Source: Oscillospiraceae bacterium (GTDB lineage: Bacteria; Bacillota; Clostridia; Clostridiales; Clostridiaceae). Taken from it: a stretch of DNA of 6,163 nt. The notes beneath the pieces were generated by a model. The model searched no databases and was not told the origin of the DNA. It was given only the letters and a program-made list of their open reading frames with translations. The DNA lies in the NCBI GenBank assembly GCA_009785875.1, contig WQUF01000142.1:1-6163 (forward strand). Reading direction: 5' to 3'. A program made the translations under genes and the position numbers. Below are positions 1-5,349 of the stretch, in pieces. The stretch's first letter is position 1. The number at the start of each line of letters is the position of its first letter.

Positions 1-1
1 T

Positions 2-91
2 AAGTTTATGATATCACTCAAAGTGTTGATTTCATCAGATTTTGTGAATATAATAAAACAAAATGTGTCAACTGATTTGATCATTTTTTGA
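2..91 (+). CDS. Possible C-terminal tail of a plus-strand ORF entering from the left
   Basis: One plus-strand frame is open from the left edge to a TGA at 89-91, giving 29 residues that end in STDLIIF. The tail contains no recognisable motif and is too short to assign. If the left edge belongs to an insertion sequence, this would be the natural place for a transposase C-terminus, about 100 nt inside the element end and followed by the hairpin at 139-178. The other two plus-strand frames meet stop codons at once. An open stretch this short could arise by chance in AT-rich DNA. Confidence 0.22.
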   Translation, partial: KFMISLKVLISSDFVNIIKQNVSTDLIIF

Positions 92-138
92 AACACGCCT
101 GTTTTTCTAAAAGAACAGAGTTCTCAAAAATACAGTTC

Positions 139-178
139 AAATGACTGTTTATACACCTTAGTGTATAAACAGTCATTT
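139..178. terminator. Perfect 18-bp-arm hairpin, candidate bidirectional terminator
   Basis: AAATGACTGTTTATACAC at 139-156 is the exact reverse complement of 161-178, with a four-base CTTA loop. It lies 47 nt beyond the ndoA stop codon, so minus-strand transcripts of the gerS-alr-ndoAI-ndoA run would meet it. The arms start with AAA and end in TTT, as in bidirectional terminators. However, the T run after the stem is poor on both strands: TTG on plus, and GAACTGTATTTTTG on minus. The hairpin is certain; the terminator role is inferred. It may be part of the insertion-sequence end beside it. Confidence 0.55.
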
Positions 179-190
179 TGCAACAGCCCC
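176..190. repeat. Insertion-sequence-like terminal inverted repeat motif
   Basis: TTTTGCAACAGCCCC is the most GC-rich stretch of the surrounding 230 nt and stops abruptly at ATATATTTTTTTAA. Its complement begins GGGGCTGTTGC, a form seen at the ends of bacterial insertion sequences. The partner repeat is not in the window. Confidence 0.4.
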
Positions 191-225
191 ATATATTTTT
201 TTAATTATAAAATAAATAAGTACAT

Positions 226-576
226 TCATTCCAATCCAAAGCTTATTTTAATAGCATTATTTACCAATATAATATCGCTCTCTGTCATCTTGCCTATTTT
301 ATCCCTTAGCCTTTTTTTATCAAGAGTTCTTATCTGTTCTAAAAGCACCACAGAATCTTTGCTAAGTCCATAATCTACCGATGAAATTTCTACATGAGTA
401 GGTAATTTTGCTTTATTAATTTGTGAAGTTATCGCCGCAACAATAACTGTGGGGCTGTATTTATTTCCAGTATCATTTTGTATGATGATCACTGGTCTAA
501 TACCGCCTTGTTCAGAACCAATTACGGGACTCAGATCGGCATAGTATATATCTCCACGTCTAATCACTTGCGTCAT
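226..576 (-). CDS. ndoA: Type II toxin, MazF-family mRNA endonuclease (EndoA/NdoA)
   Basis: This 116-residue protein is a full-length MazF/EndoA toxin, a ribosome-independent endoribonuclease that cuts mRNA at a short motif (UACAU in the Bacillus subtilis homologue) and is neutralised by the antitoxin encoded just upstream. Family hallmarks are RRGDIYYADLSPVIGSEQGG at residues 6-25, RPVIIIQND at 27-35, AAITSQ at 48-53, KLPTHVEI at 57-64 and LLEQIRTLDK at 78-87. R27 and T50 match the catalytic Arg and Thr of B. subtilis EndoA (R25, T48). I chose the ATG at 576, which gives the family's normal length. A GTG at 588 is in frame, but the GGAG at 590-593 is only 1 nt from it; that GGAG is 13 nt from the ATG, which is rather long. 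It follows ndoAI by 32 nt and is the last gene before the hairpin at 139-178. Confidence 0.95.
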   Translation of the reverse strand: MTQVIRRGDIYYADLSPVIGSEQGGIRPVIIIQNDTGNKYSPTVIVAAITSQINKAKLPTHVEISSVDYGLSKDSVVLLEQIRTLDKKRLRDKIGKMTESDIILVNNAIKISFGLE

Positions 577-608
577 TAGGCAAATCACACTCCATACAAT
601 TGCTATAA

Positions 609-869
609 CTATTTATTGTTTATATCCAAAGGGTCTCTGTTAGCTAAATCTTTCTCATAATTTGTAAAGTCATCCATATCATTGCAAAATCCTAATTCAC
701 TGATTTCAAGGTTAATCTTTGCCATTTCATAATATGCTCTTTCCAATTCTCTCAGCTCCCTATTCTTACCCTTTTTAGATAAATATTTTATTATAGTAGC
801 TTCAGCACTTTTTTTAATTACATTTCTGCTTCTTATATTCCCTATTTTATTTACAGCTTTTGAACTCAT
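609..869 (-). CDS. ndoAI: Antitoxin of the MazF/EndoA toxin, NdoAI-like, with reduced N-terminus
   Basis: This 86-residue protein precedes ndoA and shares the toxin-binding region of EndoAI antitoxins: RAYYEMAKINLEISELGF at residues 44-61 closely matches the conserved YMEMAKINLNIS of the B. subtilis protein. An acidic tail follows (NDMDDFTNYEKDL). EndoAI proteins normally begin with a ribbon-helix-helix fold whose first strand reads roughly KISLPENL and binds operator DNA. Here that strand and the first helix are not recognisable, and the protein opens with basic sequence (NKIGNIRSRNVIKK) that aligns best with the second helix. The start is secure: GGAGGG at 879-884 sits 9 nt before the ATG, and only 23 nt separate it from the alr stop, so no longer form is likely. 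Toxin neutralisation is probably retained; autorepression may not be. Confidence 0.88.
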   Translation of the reverse strand: MSSKAVNKIGNIRSRNVIKKSAEATIIKYLSKKGKNRELRELERAYYEMAKINLEISELGFCNDMDDFTNYEKDLANRDPLDINNK

Positions 870-878
870 AATTTTTAT

Positions 879-884
879 CCCTCC
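879..884 (-). promoter_or_regulatory. Strong Shine-Dalgarno sequence fixing the ndoAI start
   Basis: GGAGGG on the minus strand lies 9 nt before the ATG at 869, inside the 23-nt gap after alr. It supports the short N-terminus of the antitoxin as real and implies efficient translation of antitoxin relative to the toxin, whose own site is poorly spaced. Confidence 0.75.
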
Positions 885-892
885 AGCAAAAG

Positions 893-2050
893 TTATACAT
901 AGTTTCTAACCTTAACTATTTGGCACTCACGCAAATAAATTCTAGGAACCCTCTTCGTGATCATGCAGAGTACTTCATAGTTTATCGTGCTTAAAGACTT
1001 TGCTAAATCCTCAATAGTAATCTTTTCTGATTCAGATTCCCCAATAATTATGACCTCATCCCCAACTTTAGCATCAGGAACATCATCTACATTTGCCATA
1101 CATTGATCCATGCATATACTTCCAACTATAGGCACTTTTTTATTTTTAATGATGACACTAGCTTTATTGTTTAATAATCTAGAAAAGCCATCTGCATACC
1201 CAAAAGGTAAAGTTGCAATTTTTTCAAGAGTCTTTGTCCTATAAAGCCTGCCATAACTTATATATTCCCCTTTTGGTAAATCTTTCAGGTAAATGATAGT
1301 AGATTTAAAACAGAGTGCTGGTCTTAACTCTATTGTTCTTTTTGTTTCTAAAGATGGATAATACCCATATAATGAAAGACCGGGTCTAACAGCATCGTAT
1401 ATAGATTCAGGTATGTTTAAAATACCAGCACTATTTGATATATGTCTAATTTTATATTCTATCCCCATAGAATTTATTTTAAGACAAAAATCGTTAAACC
1501 TTTCCAATTGCATTAAAGTATATGAATTATCGCTTTCGTCAGCAGAAGAAAAATGTGAGTATATTCCTTCTATTTGAAGACAAGGAAGCTTTGAAATATT
1601 GTAAATAGCATTAAAGCTCTCTTCACAATATAAGAAACCTAATCTTCCCATTCCAGTATCTACTTTAATATGAATTTTAACATTTTTAAACCATCTTTTA
1701 GCTAGATCAGAAATTCTAAATGCTGTGTCATAATCAAAAACTGTCTGTTCAATATCATATTTTAAAAGCATATGATATAACGAAGGAGGGGTATAGCCTA
1801 GTACTAAAATTGAAGACTTAATACCGGAACGCCGTAATTCCACAGCTTCAGTTACCACAGCAACAGCAAATCTTGTTATACCATTAAGAGATAATACATG
1901 GGCTACATCTACAGCACCATGTCCATATGCATCTGCTTTTACAACAGCTATTATTTCCTTATTTTTTACTATTCTTTGTATATTTCTTAGATTATATTCA
2001 ATATTATCTAAGTTTACCTCAACCCAAACTGGTCTAGTGTTATTATACAA
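893..2050 (-). CDS. alr: Alanine racemase (PLP-dependent)
   Basis: Alr interconverts L- and D-alanine in the cytoplasm and supplies D-alanine for peptidoglycan; in spore formers it also alters alanine germinant signals. From the TTG at 2050 the protein has 385 residues. VVKADAYGHG carries the PLP lysine K38. KVDTGMGRLG holds K129 and R136. NSAG and RPGLSLYG (R222) bind the cofactor. ISYG supplies the catalytic Y266. GYADG and SICMDQ complete the active site. These numbers fall within a few residues of Geobacillus stearothermophilus Alr (K39, K129, R136, Y265). An in-frame ATG at 2092 would add 14 residues but has no visible ribosome site, whereas GGGGG at 2059-2063 lies 8 nt before the TTG. 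The gene follows gerS and precedes ndoAI by 23 nt, suggesting one transcript. Confidence 0.97.
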   Translation of the reverse strand: MYNNTRPVWVEVNLDNIEYNLRNIQRIVKNKEIIAVVKADAYGHGAVDVAHVLSLNGITRFAVAVVTEAVELRRSGIKSSILVLGYTPPSLYHMLLKYDIEQTVFDYDTAFRISDLAKRWFKNVKIHIKVDTGMGRLGFLYCEESFNAIYNISKLPCLQIEGIYSHFSSADESDNSYTLMQLERFNDFCLKINSMGIEYKIRHISNSAGILNIPESIYDAVRPGLSLYGYYPSLETKRTIELRPALCFKSTIIYLKDLPKGEYISYGRLYRTKTLEKIATLPFGYADGFSRLLNNKASVIIKNKKVPIVGSICMDQCMANVDDVPDAKVGDEVIIIGESESEKITIEDLAKSLSTINYEVLCMITKRVPRIYLRECQIVKVRNYV

Positions 2051-2063
2051 ACTGATTTCCCCC
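2048..2063 (-). promoter_or_regulatory. Ribosome binding site with probable TTG start of alr
   Basis: The minus strand reads GGGGG, then AAATCAGT, then TTG. The G run at 2059-2063 can pair with the 16S anti-Shine-Dalgarno, with one G-U pair, at an ideal 8-nt spacing. The upstream ATG at 2092 is preceded by TTTTGTATCCAG, which has no such site. The TTG start leaves seven residues before the conserved WVEVNLDNI, as in other Alr proteins. Confidence 0.55.
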
Positions 2064-2119
2064 GAATATAAAATATAAAAATTTGTTTCCATCTGGATAC
2101 AAAACGTCTAAACTATGGT

Positions 2120-2686
2120 TTAAGATGATTTGTAAAAATTATCATACGTGGCTTTTAACGTAACCTTACCCGAATCATCCATAAAAAAGAGAAAAGATGG
2201 AACTAAAAGTTCACAATTAATTAATAATTTACCACTAACATAATAATAACTTTCTATGCCCAATTTTTCAATAGGTAAAACAAAATATTTTTTACCAATA
2301 TATTCCATTATTTCTAATTTATTTAAATTTTTTCCGGATAATATATAGTCATCTATGTATTTATGACAAAAAATAGCTTGGAATATTTTATCAAAATCCT
2401 TATTTACTTCATAATTTTTATCATTTAGCGAATCAATTATAATTATTTTTCCCTCTCCATAATTGTAGATCCTATCGTTATCGACTCTGATGGTATCATC
2501 GTTATTTTCATCATAGTAAATCGTTAGCTTATATGTAGATGTTTTTTTCTCACTTATCAATTGTAAGTCTACTTCGCTGTAATATCTTTTTAAGTGTTTA
2601 AGACCAATTATTTGATCATTTGTTTCAGGTTTCGTGCACCCTGCTAAAAGCATGCACGCTATTAACAGACAAAAAAGCTTTTTCAT
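2120..2686 (-). CDS. gerS: GerS-like germination lipoprotein
   Basis: The 188-residue product starts MKKLFCLLIACMLLAGC: a basic tip, a hydrophobic segment and a lipobox L14-A15-G16-C17, so it should be lipidated on C17 and anchored in a membrane. The rest is rich in short beta-prone segments (YKLTIYYDEN, KIIIIDSL, YYYVSGKLLINCELLVPSFL), as in LolA-like folds. In Clostridioides difficile, GerS is a lipoprotein of this kind encoded next to alr2; it binds the amidase CwlD and is needed for the muramic-delta-lactam cortex modification that allows germination. The gerS-alr order here is the main support for this name; sequence similarity is my recognition, not an alignment. A GTG at 2695 would add three residues, but the ATG gives a proper signal peptide. 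The gene ends 69 nt before the TTG of alr. Confidence 0.72.
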   Translation of the reverse strand: MKKLFCLLIACMLLAGCTKPETNDQIIGLKHLKRYYSEVDLQLISEKKTSTYKLTIYYDENNDDTIRVDNDRIYNYGEGKIIIIDSLNDKNYEVNKDFDKIFQAIFCHKYIDDYILSGKNLNKLEIMEYIGKKYFVLPIEKLGIESYYYVSGKLLINCELLVPSFLFFMDDSGKVTLKATYDNFYKSS

Positions 2687-2718
2687 TCCTGCCACTTTAT
2701 AATTGCTTACAGCTTATT

Positions 2719-2748
2719 ATTATTCAATATAACAATAAATTATTACAA
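2719..2748 (-). promoter_or_regulatory. Weak candidate promoter for gerS-alr-ndoAI-ndoA
   Basis: In the 109-nt gap between parE and gerS the minus strand has TTGTAA (2743-2748), an 18-nt spacer and AATAAT (2719-2724), a moderate vegetative-type match about 33 nt before the gerS ATG. The gap is so AT-rich that such matches arise by chance. A second arrangement, TTGTGC (2766-2771) with TGTAAT (2742-2747), is equally arguable. A sporulation sigma promoter is expected for gerS, but I could not place one convincingly. There is no clear terminator after parE. Confidence 0.22.
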
Positions 2749-2795
2749 CTTACAGAATAGTAAAAGCACAAGTTAAAAATTAGAATAATGAAGGT

Positions 2796-3104
2796 TCATA
2801 ACAATTTATCATAATTCATGCCTGAATATAACATCCTTGCTATATTTATCTGCTTATTTTTTTCATCGATATAATAAAATATTATATAGTTTTTTATTAC
2901 TAATTTGCGATATTCATGTTTTAACTGATTGTATGTTTTATAGACTGGATTTATATAAGGAAAATCATTTAATTTATCTACAGAGTTAACAATTTCAGCA
3001 GCTAACCTCATAGCTGCTGTTGGATTAAATAAATCCTCTGCAATATATTTAAGTATATTATCAATATCATTTTTTGCTTTCGGATTATAGTTTAATCTGT
3101 ACAT
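2796..3104 (-). CDS. Type II toxin, RelE/ParE family
   Basis: This complete 102-residue protein has the compact RelE/ParE layout: a first strand (YRLNYNPKAKNDI), two amphipathic helices (residues 11-45, including AAMRLAAEIVNSVDKL), then the conserved core EYRKLVIKNYIIFYYIDEKNKQINIARMLY at roughly residues 64-93. Family members either cut mRNA on the ribosome (RelE) or poison DNA gyrase (ParE); the sequence alone does not decide between these. Its ATG lies inside the 3' end of the upstream antitoxin gene, overlapping it by 13 nt, and AAGGAA sits about 8 nt before it within the antitoxin coding region. That points to translational coupling and antitoxin-first synthesis. It has no visible promoter of its own, and nothing suggests damage. 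Confidence 0.92.
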   Translation of the reverse strand: MYRLNYNPKAKNDIDNILKYIAEDLFNPTAAMRLAAEIVNSVDKLNDFPYINPVYKTYNQLKHEYRKLVIKNYIIFYYIDEKNKQINIARMLYSGMNYDKLL

Positions 3105-3364
3105 CCTGTTATTTCCTTTGCCGATTTTAGTATGTCATCTGATGTGTACCATAAATTTGATTTTTCTTCTTCTAGTTCAGCTTCTAATAATTTATAGTAT
3201 ACTTCATTGTCGAAGCGCAAATCCTCATATGCTTTCATGCTCAGCACAACCAAGTTCCCATAACCATTTTCTGTAAGAATTATAGGTTTTCCAGTTTCAT
3301 GTGCAGCCTGTGATATTTCATTTAAATTCGATTGCAAGTCTGTTAATGGTCTAACCATGTTCAT
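3092..3364 (-). CDS. Type II antitoxin, Phd/YefM family
   Basis: The 90-residue product has the Phd/YefM N-terminal DNA-binding and dimerisation domain: VRPLTDLQSNLNEISQAAHE, then TGKPIILTENGYGNLVVLSMKAYEDL (about residues 4-50). An acidic helical tail (EAELEEEKSN and beyond) would wrap the toxin. It should neutralise the RelE/ParE protein encoded downstream and, with it, repress their shared promoter. The start at 3364 is supported by GGAGGT at 3373-3378, 8 nt upstream; a second ATG at 3358 is less well spaced. The C-terminal codons overlap the toxin start by 13 nt. The pair begins 53 nt after nnr ends, with a complete promoter in that gap, so it looks like a self-regulated cassette. Confidence 0.93.
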   Translation of the reverse strand: MNMVRPLTDLQSNLNEISQAAHETGKPIILTENGYGNLVVLSMKAYEDLRFDNEVYYKLLEAELEEEKSNLWYTSDDILKSAKEITGCTD

Positions 3365-3378
3365 AAAAGAACACCTCC

Positions 3379-3418
3379 ATTATCTATCATAGCATTACTG
3401 CGTTTGATAATCAATCAT
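3379..3418 (-). promoter_or_regulatory. Repeated operator-like 12-mer flanking the Phd-ParE promoter
   Basis: ATAATCAATCAT at 3407-3418 and ATTATCTATCAT at 3379-3390 (plus strand) agree at 10 of 12 positions and are 28 bp apart. One covers the -35 box and the other covers the -10 box and start region. The first overlaps a perfect palindrome, TTGAT-A-ATCAA, at 3404-3414. Phd-type antitoxins bind paired palindromic sites at their own promoters, so these are reasonable operator candidates. AT-rich bias lowers certainty. Confidence 0.45.
3386..3414 (-). promoter_or_regulatory. Promoter of the Phd-ParE module
   Basis: The minus strand reads TTGATT (3409-3414), a 17-nt spacer and TATGAT (3386-3391), with a TGC extension just before the -10 box. 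Expected transcription start is near 3379, followed at once by the GGAGGT ribosome site at 3373-3378. The -35 box begins 3 nt after the nnr stop codon. This is the best vegetative-type promoter in the window. Confidence 0.65.
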
Positions 3419-4935
3419 TAATATATATCATTAGAGTGACCACAAATATCTTTCATTGCCCTTGGTATAAAATTAATTAAATCTGTAGGCTGAACTGAAT
3501 AATTTTCTAAAGATAGCATATCTCCACAAAACCCGTGTAGAAATACAGCAATAGAAGTGGAAATCAGTGGATTGGAATTTTGAGATATTATAGATGCTAT
3601 TATTCCAGTTAAAGAATCCCCCATTCCTCCAGTTGCCATAGCAGAATCACCTGAAGTATTTATGAAAGTGAGATCTCCATCTGTTACAACCGTTCTATAT
3701 CCTTTTAAGACTAATATAACACCATGTTCCTTAGCGAATTTCTTAGAATAATCGATTCTGTTGCTATTTACCTCATCAGAAGTTTTCCCTATTAGACGGG
3801 CGAATTCTCCTGGATGTGGAGTTAGTATGATTTCAGATTTTTTCTCCTTTAATAAATTTAAATTATTGACTAAAACATTAATTCCGTCAGCATCTATAAC
3901 CATGGGAACATCCGAAGTCTTTATCAGATCTCTGACTATTTTAAGCGTTAGATTATTTTTCCCCATGCCTGGACCAATAGCTATGGCTTTAGATTTTTTT
4001 ATATTCTCCAAAATTTTGTTTTCCTCTTTATATGTAATCACCATAGCTTCCAGTATTTTTAATTTAACGATATTCACTATGTCTTCACTAACGCACATAG
4101 TCACAGTTCCTGCTCCTGCCTTTACACATGCCTTGGCAGAAAGGCAAATAGCTCCCTCGAACCCCTTACTTCCACCAAATAAGGTTATATGTCCAAAAGT
4201 ACCTTTATGGGAATATTTATCTCTTTTACCTAAATTTTCTTGCACAAATTGCTTATCTATAACATATTCTCTGGTGTCGTTATTCTTTAATACAGAATCT
4301 GGTATTCCGATCTTTTCAACAACAACCTCACCAGTATACTTTTCAGCTCCATAGTTTAAAAAACCTCTTTTAATTAATTGAAATGTGACAGTTTTATTTG
4401 CAATTATGCACTTGTTAAATGGTTCACCAGTATCTGAGTTTAAGCCTGAAGGAACATCTACAGATAAAATATATTTGCTATTATTGTTTATGATTTCAAA
4501 AATTTGCACTAAAAAATCAGATACAGATCTATCAGTCCCTGTTCCAAGGATGCTATCGATTAATATATCTGCTTTTTTAACATCCATCATGAAATTTGAA
4601 AGCTCACAGTTTAAAGCTAATATCTCAATTGGTATGTTCAAAGCAGTGCAAATATCGAAATTAGTTTTGCAGGCTTCTGACATATTTTCCAGATTACCTG
4701 TTAGATAGATCTTCACATTTTTATTTTCAATGAACAGAAGCCTTGAAAGTGCAAATCCATCTCCTCCATTATTGCCGGTGCCACAAATTACAACTATATT
4801 TTCAGCAGGATTTTCCAGCACATGATTTAAAAGTTTTCTTGCGGCAGTCTCCATAAGTATAATGCCAGGAATTCCTAATTTAAGGATGCAGTCTTGATCT
4901 ATATTTCTCATAGTTTGGATGTTTCCGATCATCAT
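3418..4935 (-). CDS. nnr: Bifunctional NAD(P)H-hydrate epimerase / ADP-dependent NAD(P)H-hydrate dehydratase
   Basis: This 505-residue enzyme repairs hydrated NADH and NADPH: the N-terminal YjeF_N domain epimerises S- and R-NAD(P)HX, and the C-terminal ribokinase-like domain dehydrates the S form using ADP. Domain 1 (about 1-215) shows GTGNNGGDG at 52-60, IDSILGTG at 126-133 with the likely catalytic D127, and SVDVPSGLNSDTG at 158-170. Domain 2 (about 230-500) shows HKGTFGHITLFGG at 243-255, AIGPGMG at 319-325, DADGINVL at 348-355, LTPHPGEFARL at 371-381 and ATGGMGDSLTG at 434-444 with the catalytic D440. Both halves look intact and the length is normal for the fusion. The ATG at 4935 follows GGGAG (4944-4948) by 8 nt. 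Ends 53 nt before the Phd antitoxin. Confidence 0.96.
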   Translation of the reverse strand: MMIGNIQTMRNIDQDCILKLGIPGIILMETAARKLLNHVLENPAENIVVICGTGNNGGDGFALSRLLFIENKNVKIYLTGNLENMSEACKTNFDICTALNIPIEILALNCELSNFMMDVKKADILIDSILGTGTDRSVSDFLVQIFEIINNNSKYILSVDVPSGLNSDTGEPFNKCIIANKTVTFQLIKRGFLNYGAEKYTGEVVVEKIGIPDSVLKNNDTREYVIDKQFVQENLGKRDKYSHKGTFGHITLFGGSKGFEGAICLSAKACVKAGAGTVTMCVSEDIVNIVKLKILEAMVITYKEENKILENIKKSKAIAIGPGMGKNNLTLKIVRDLIKTSDVPMVIDADGINVLVNNLNLLKEKKSEIILTPHPGEFARLIGKTSDEVNSNRIDYSKKFAKEHGVILVLKGYRTVVTDGDLTFINTSGDSAMATGGMGDSLTGIIASIISQNSNPLISTSIAVFLHGFCGDMLSLENYSVQPTDLINFIPRAMKDICGHSNDIY

Positions 4936-4954
4936 ATTATCATCTCCCTATTCA

Positions 4955-4984
4955 ATTATAGATCAATCCTGCTTCTAATGCTAA
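4955..4984 (-). promoter_or_regulatory. Candidate promoter for nnr
   Basis: In the 50-nt gap after the small upstream gene the minus strand has TTAGCA (4979-4984), an 18-nt spacer and a perfect TATAAT (4955-4960). A start site about 7 nt downstream would fall on the GGGAG ribosome site itself (4944-4948), leaving almost no leader, which weakens the case. Read-through from the upstream gene is equally possible. Confidence 0.3.
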
Positions 4985-4985
4985 C

Positions 4986-5288
4986 TTAAATTTTAACAGT
5001 TTGTACAATAAGATCCTCTATTACTTCACTCATGTTAATTGGTGAAACGCAATACCTGCAAATTTTATTTATAAATCCCTTTACAACGTTGATGTCTGAA
5101 GAAATATTTTCCATCACATTGTTATATTGAAATTCTAATTGTTTTCCTTCAATAATTTCAACATCGATTTTAATTCCATAATTTAATCTATTTTTTTTAT
5201 CTTCTGATAAAATTTCCTTTTCTACTATTTGATAAGTATAAATGTACTCTCTCTCGCCTTGAAAAATCTTATTAGTCAATGTACACAT
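4986..5288 (-). CDS. Uncharacterised small clostridial protein (DUF6514-like)
   Basis: I do not recognise a function. The 100-residue protein looks real: GAGGTG lies 5 nt before the ATG, a good promoter sits 33 nt further up, and it fits tightly before nnr. There is no signal peptide or membrane segment, so it is probably cytoplasmic. The first half is charged and strand-like (REYIYTYQIVEKEI, YGIKIDVEIIEGKQLEFQYNNV). The second half has ISSDINVVKGFINKIC and ends SPINMSEVIEDLIVQTV, likely helical. That pattern (YGI core, SSDI, a C-terminal SPI-x-VIEDL motif) reminds me of the clostridial family DUF6514, but I could not verify it. C77 and C80 form a CxxC pair, with another cysteine at position 2, so metal or redox binding is conceivable. 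Confidence 0.8.
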   Translation of the reverse strand: MCTLTNKIFQGEREYIYTYQIVEKEILSEDKKNRLNYGIKIDVEIIEGKQLEFQYNNVMENISSDINVVKGFINKICRYCVSPINMSEVIEDLIVQTVKI

Positions 5289-5320
5289 ATTAACACCTCA
5301 AAATGATTATAATTCATTCT

Positions 5321-5349
5321 ATCATATTTATTTCGCAGAAAAATGTAGA
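5321..5349 (-). promoter_or_regulatory. Promoter of the small DUF6514-like gene
   Basis: The minus strand reads TCTACA (5344-5349), a 17-nt spacer and TATGAT (5321-5326). Transcription would start near 5314, giving a leader of about 26 nt with a GAGGTG ribosome site. The -35 box overlaps the outer arm of the long palindrome, and the spacer contains one copy of the 13-nt direct repeat, so this promoter may be controlled through those elements. Confidence 0.5.

Larger units (their letters stand above)
1..190. mobile_element. Possible end of an insertion sequence, continuing left of the window
   Basis: Positions 176-190 read TTTTGCAACAGCCCC; the reverse, GGGGCTGTTGCAAAA, resembles the terminal inverted repeats of several Firmicutes insertion-sequence families (IS1182-like ends; IS6-family ends also contain CTGTTGCAAA). 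The motif abuts a perfect hairpin at 139-178, and the left hairpin arm continues into GTTCAAATGACTG, a slightly shortened copy of the GTTGCAAAATGACTG on the right. A palindromic, terminator-bearing terminus about 100 nt after an ORF end would fit a transposon end. The other end and a target-site duplication are outside the window, and no transposase motif is visible, so the family is a guess. The inferred boundary is near 190, about 35 nt past the ndoA stop codon. Confidence 0.4.

Noticed and set aside
45..71. Minus-strand TTGACA (66-71) as part of a promoter reading left
   Set aside because: The possible -10 boxes TATATT (47-52) and TATTCA (45-50) give spacers of only 13 and 15 nt, and no start codon with an open frame follows within the window.
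99..118. Small hairpin CTGTTTTT-CTAA-AAGAACAG as a plus-strand terminator
   Set aside because: Eight-pair A/T-rich stem including a G-U pair and no T run after it; likely chance.
161..373. Plus-strand open frame of 70 codons opposite the end of ndoA
   Set aside because: It begins inside the hairpin and runs antisense to the secure ndoA gene, has low-complexity hydrophobic sequence and no ribosome site.
2690..2730. A sporulation sigma-G type promoter for gerS (TGAATA with CAATTATA)
   Set aside because: Spacing of 15 nt is too short and the -10 element matches poorly, so I could not support it despite the expected sporulation role.
3761..4354. Plus-strand open frame of 197 codons inside nnr
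   Set aside because: It is a complementary-strand shadow of nnr, whose domains and motifs are intact across the whole interval; no family motif in the antisense frame.
4385..4708. Plus-strand open frame of 107 codons inside the nnr epimerase domain
   Set aside because: Antisense shadow of the conserved YjeF_N domain, without ribosome site or recognisable product.
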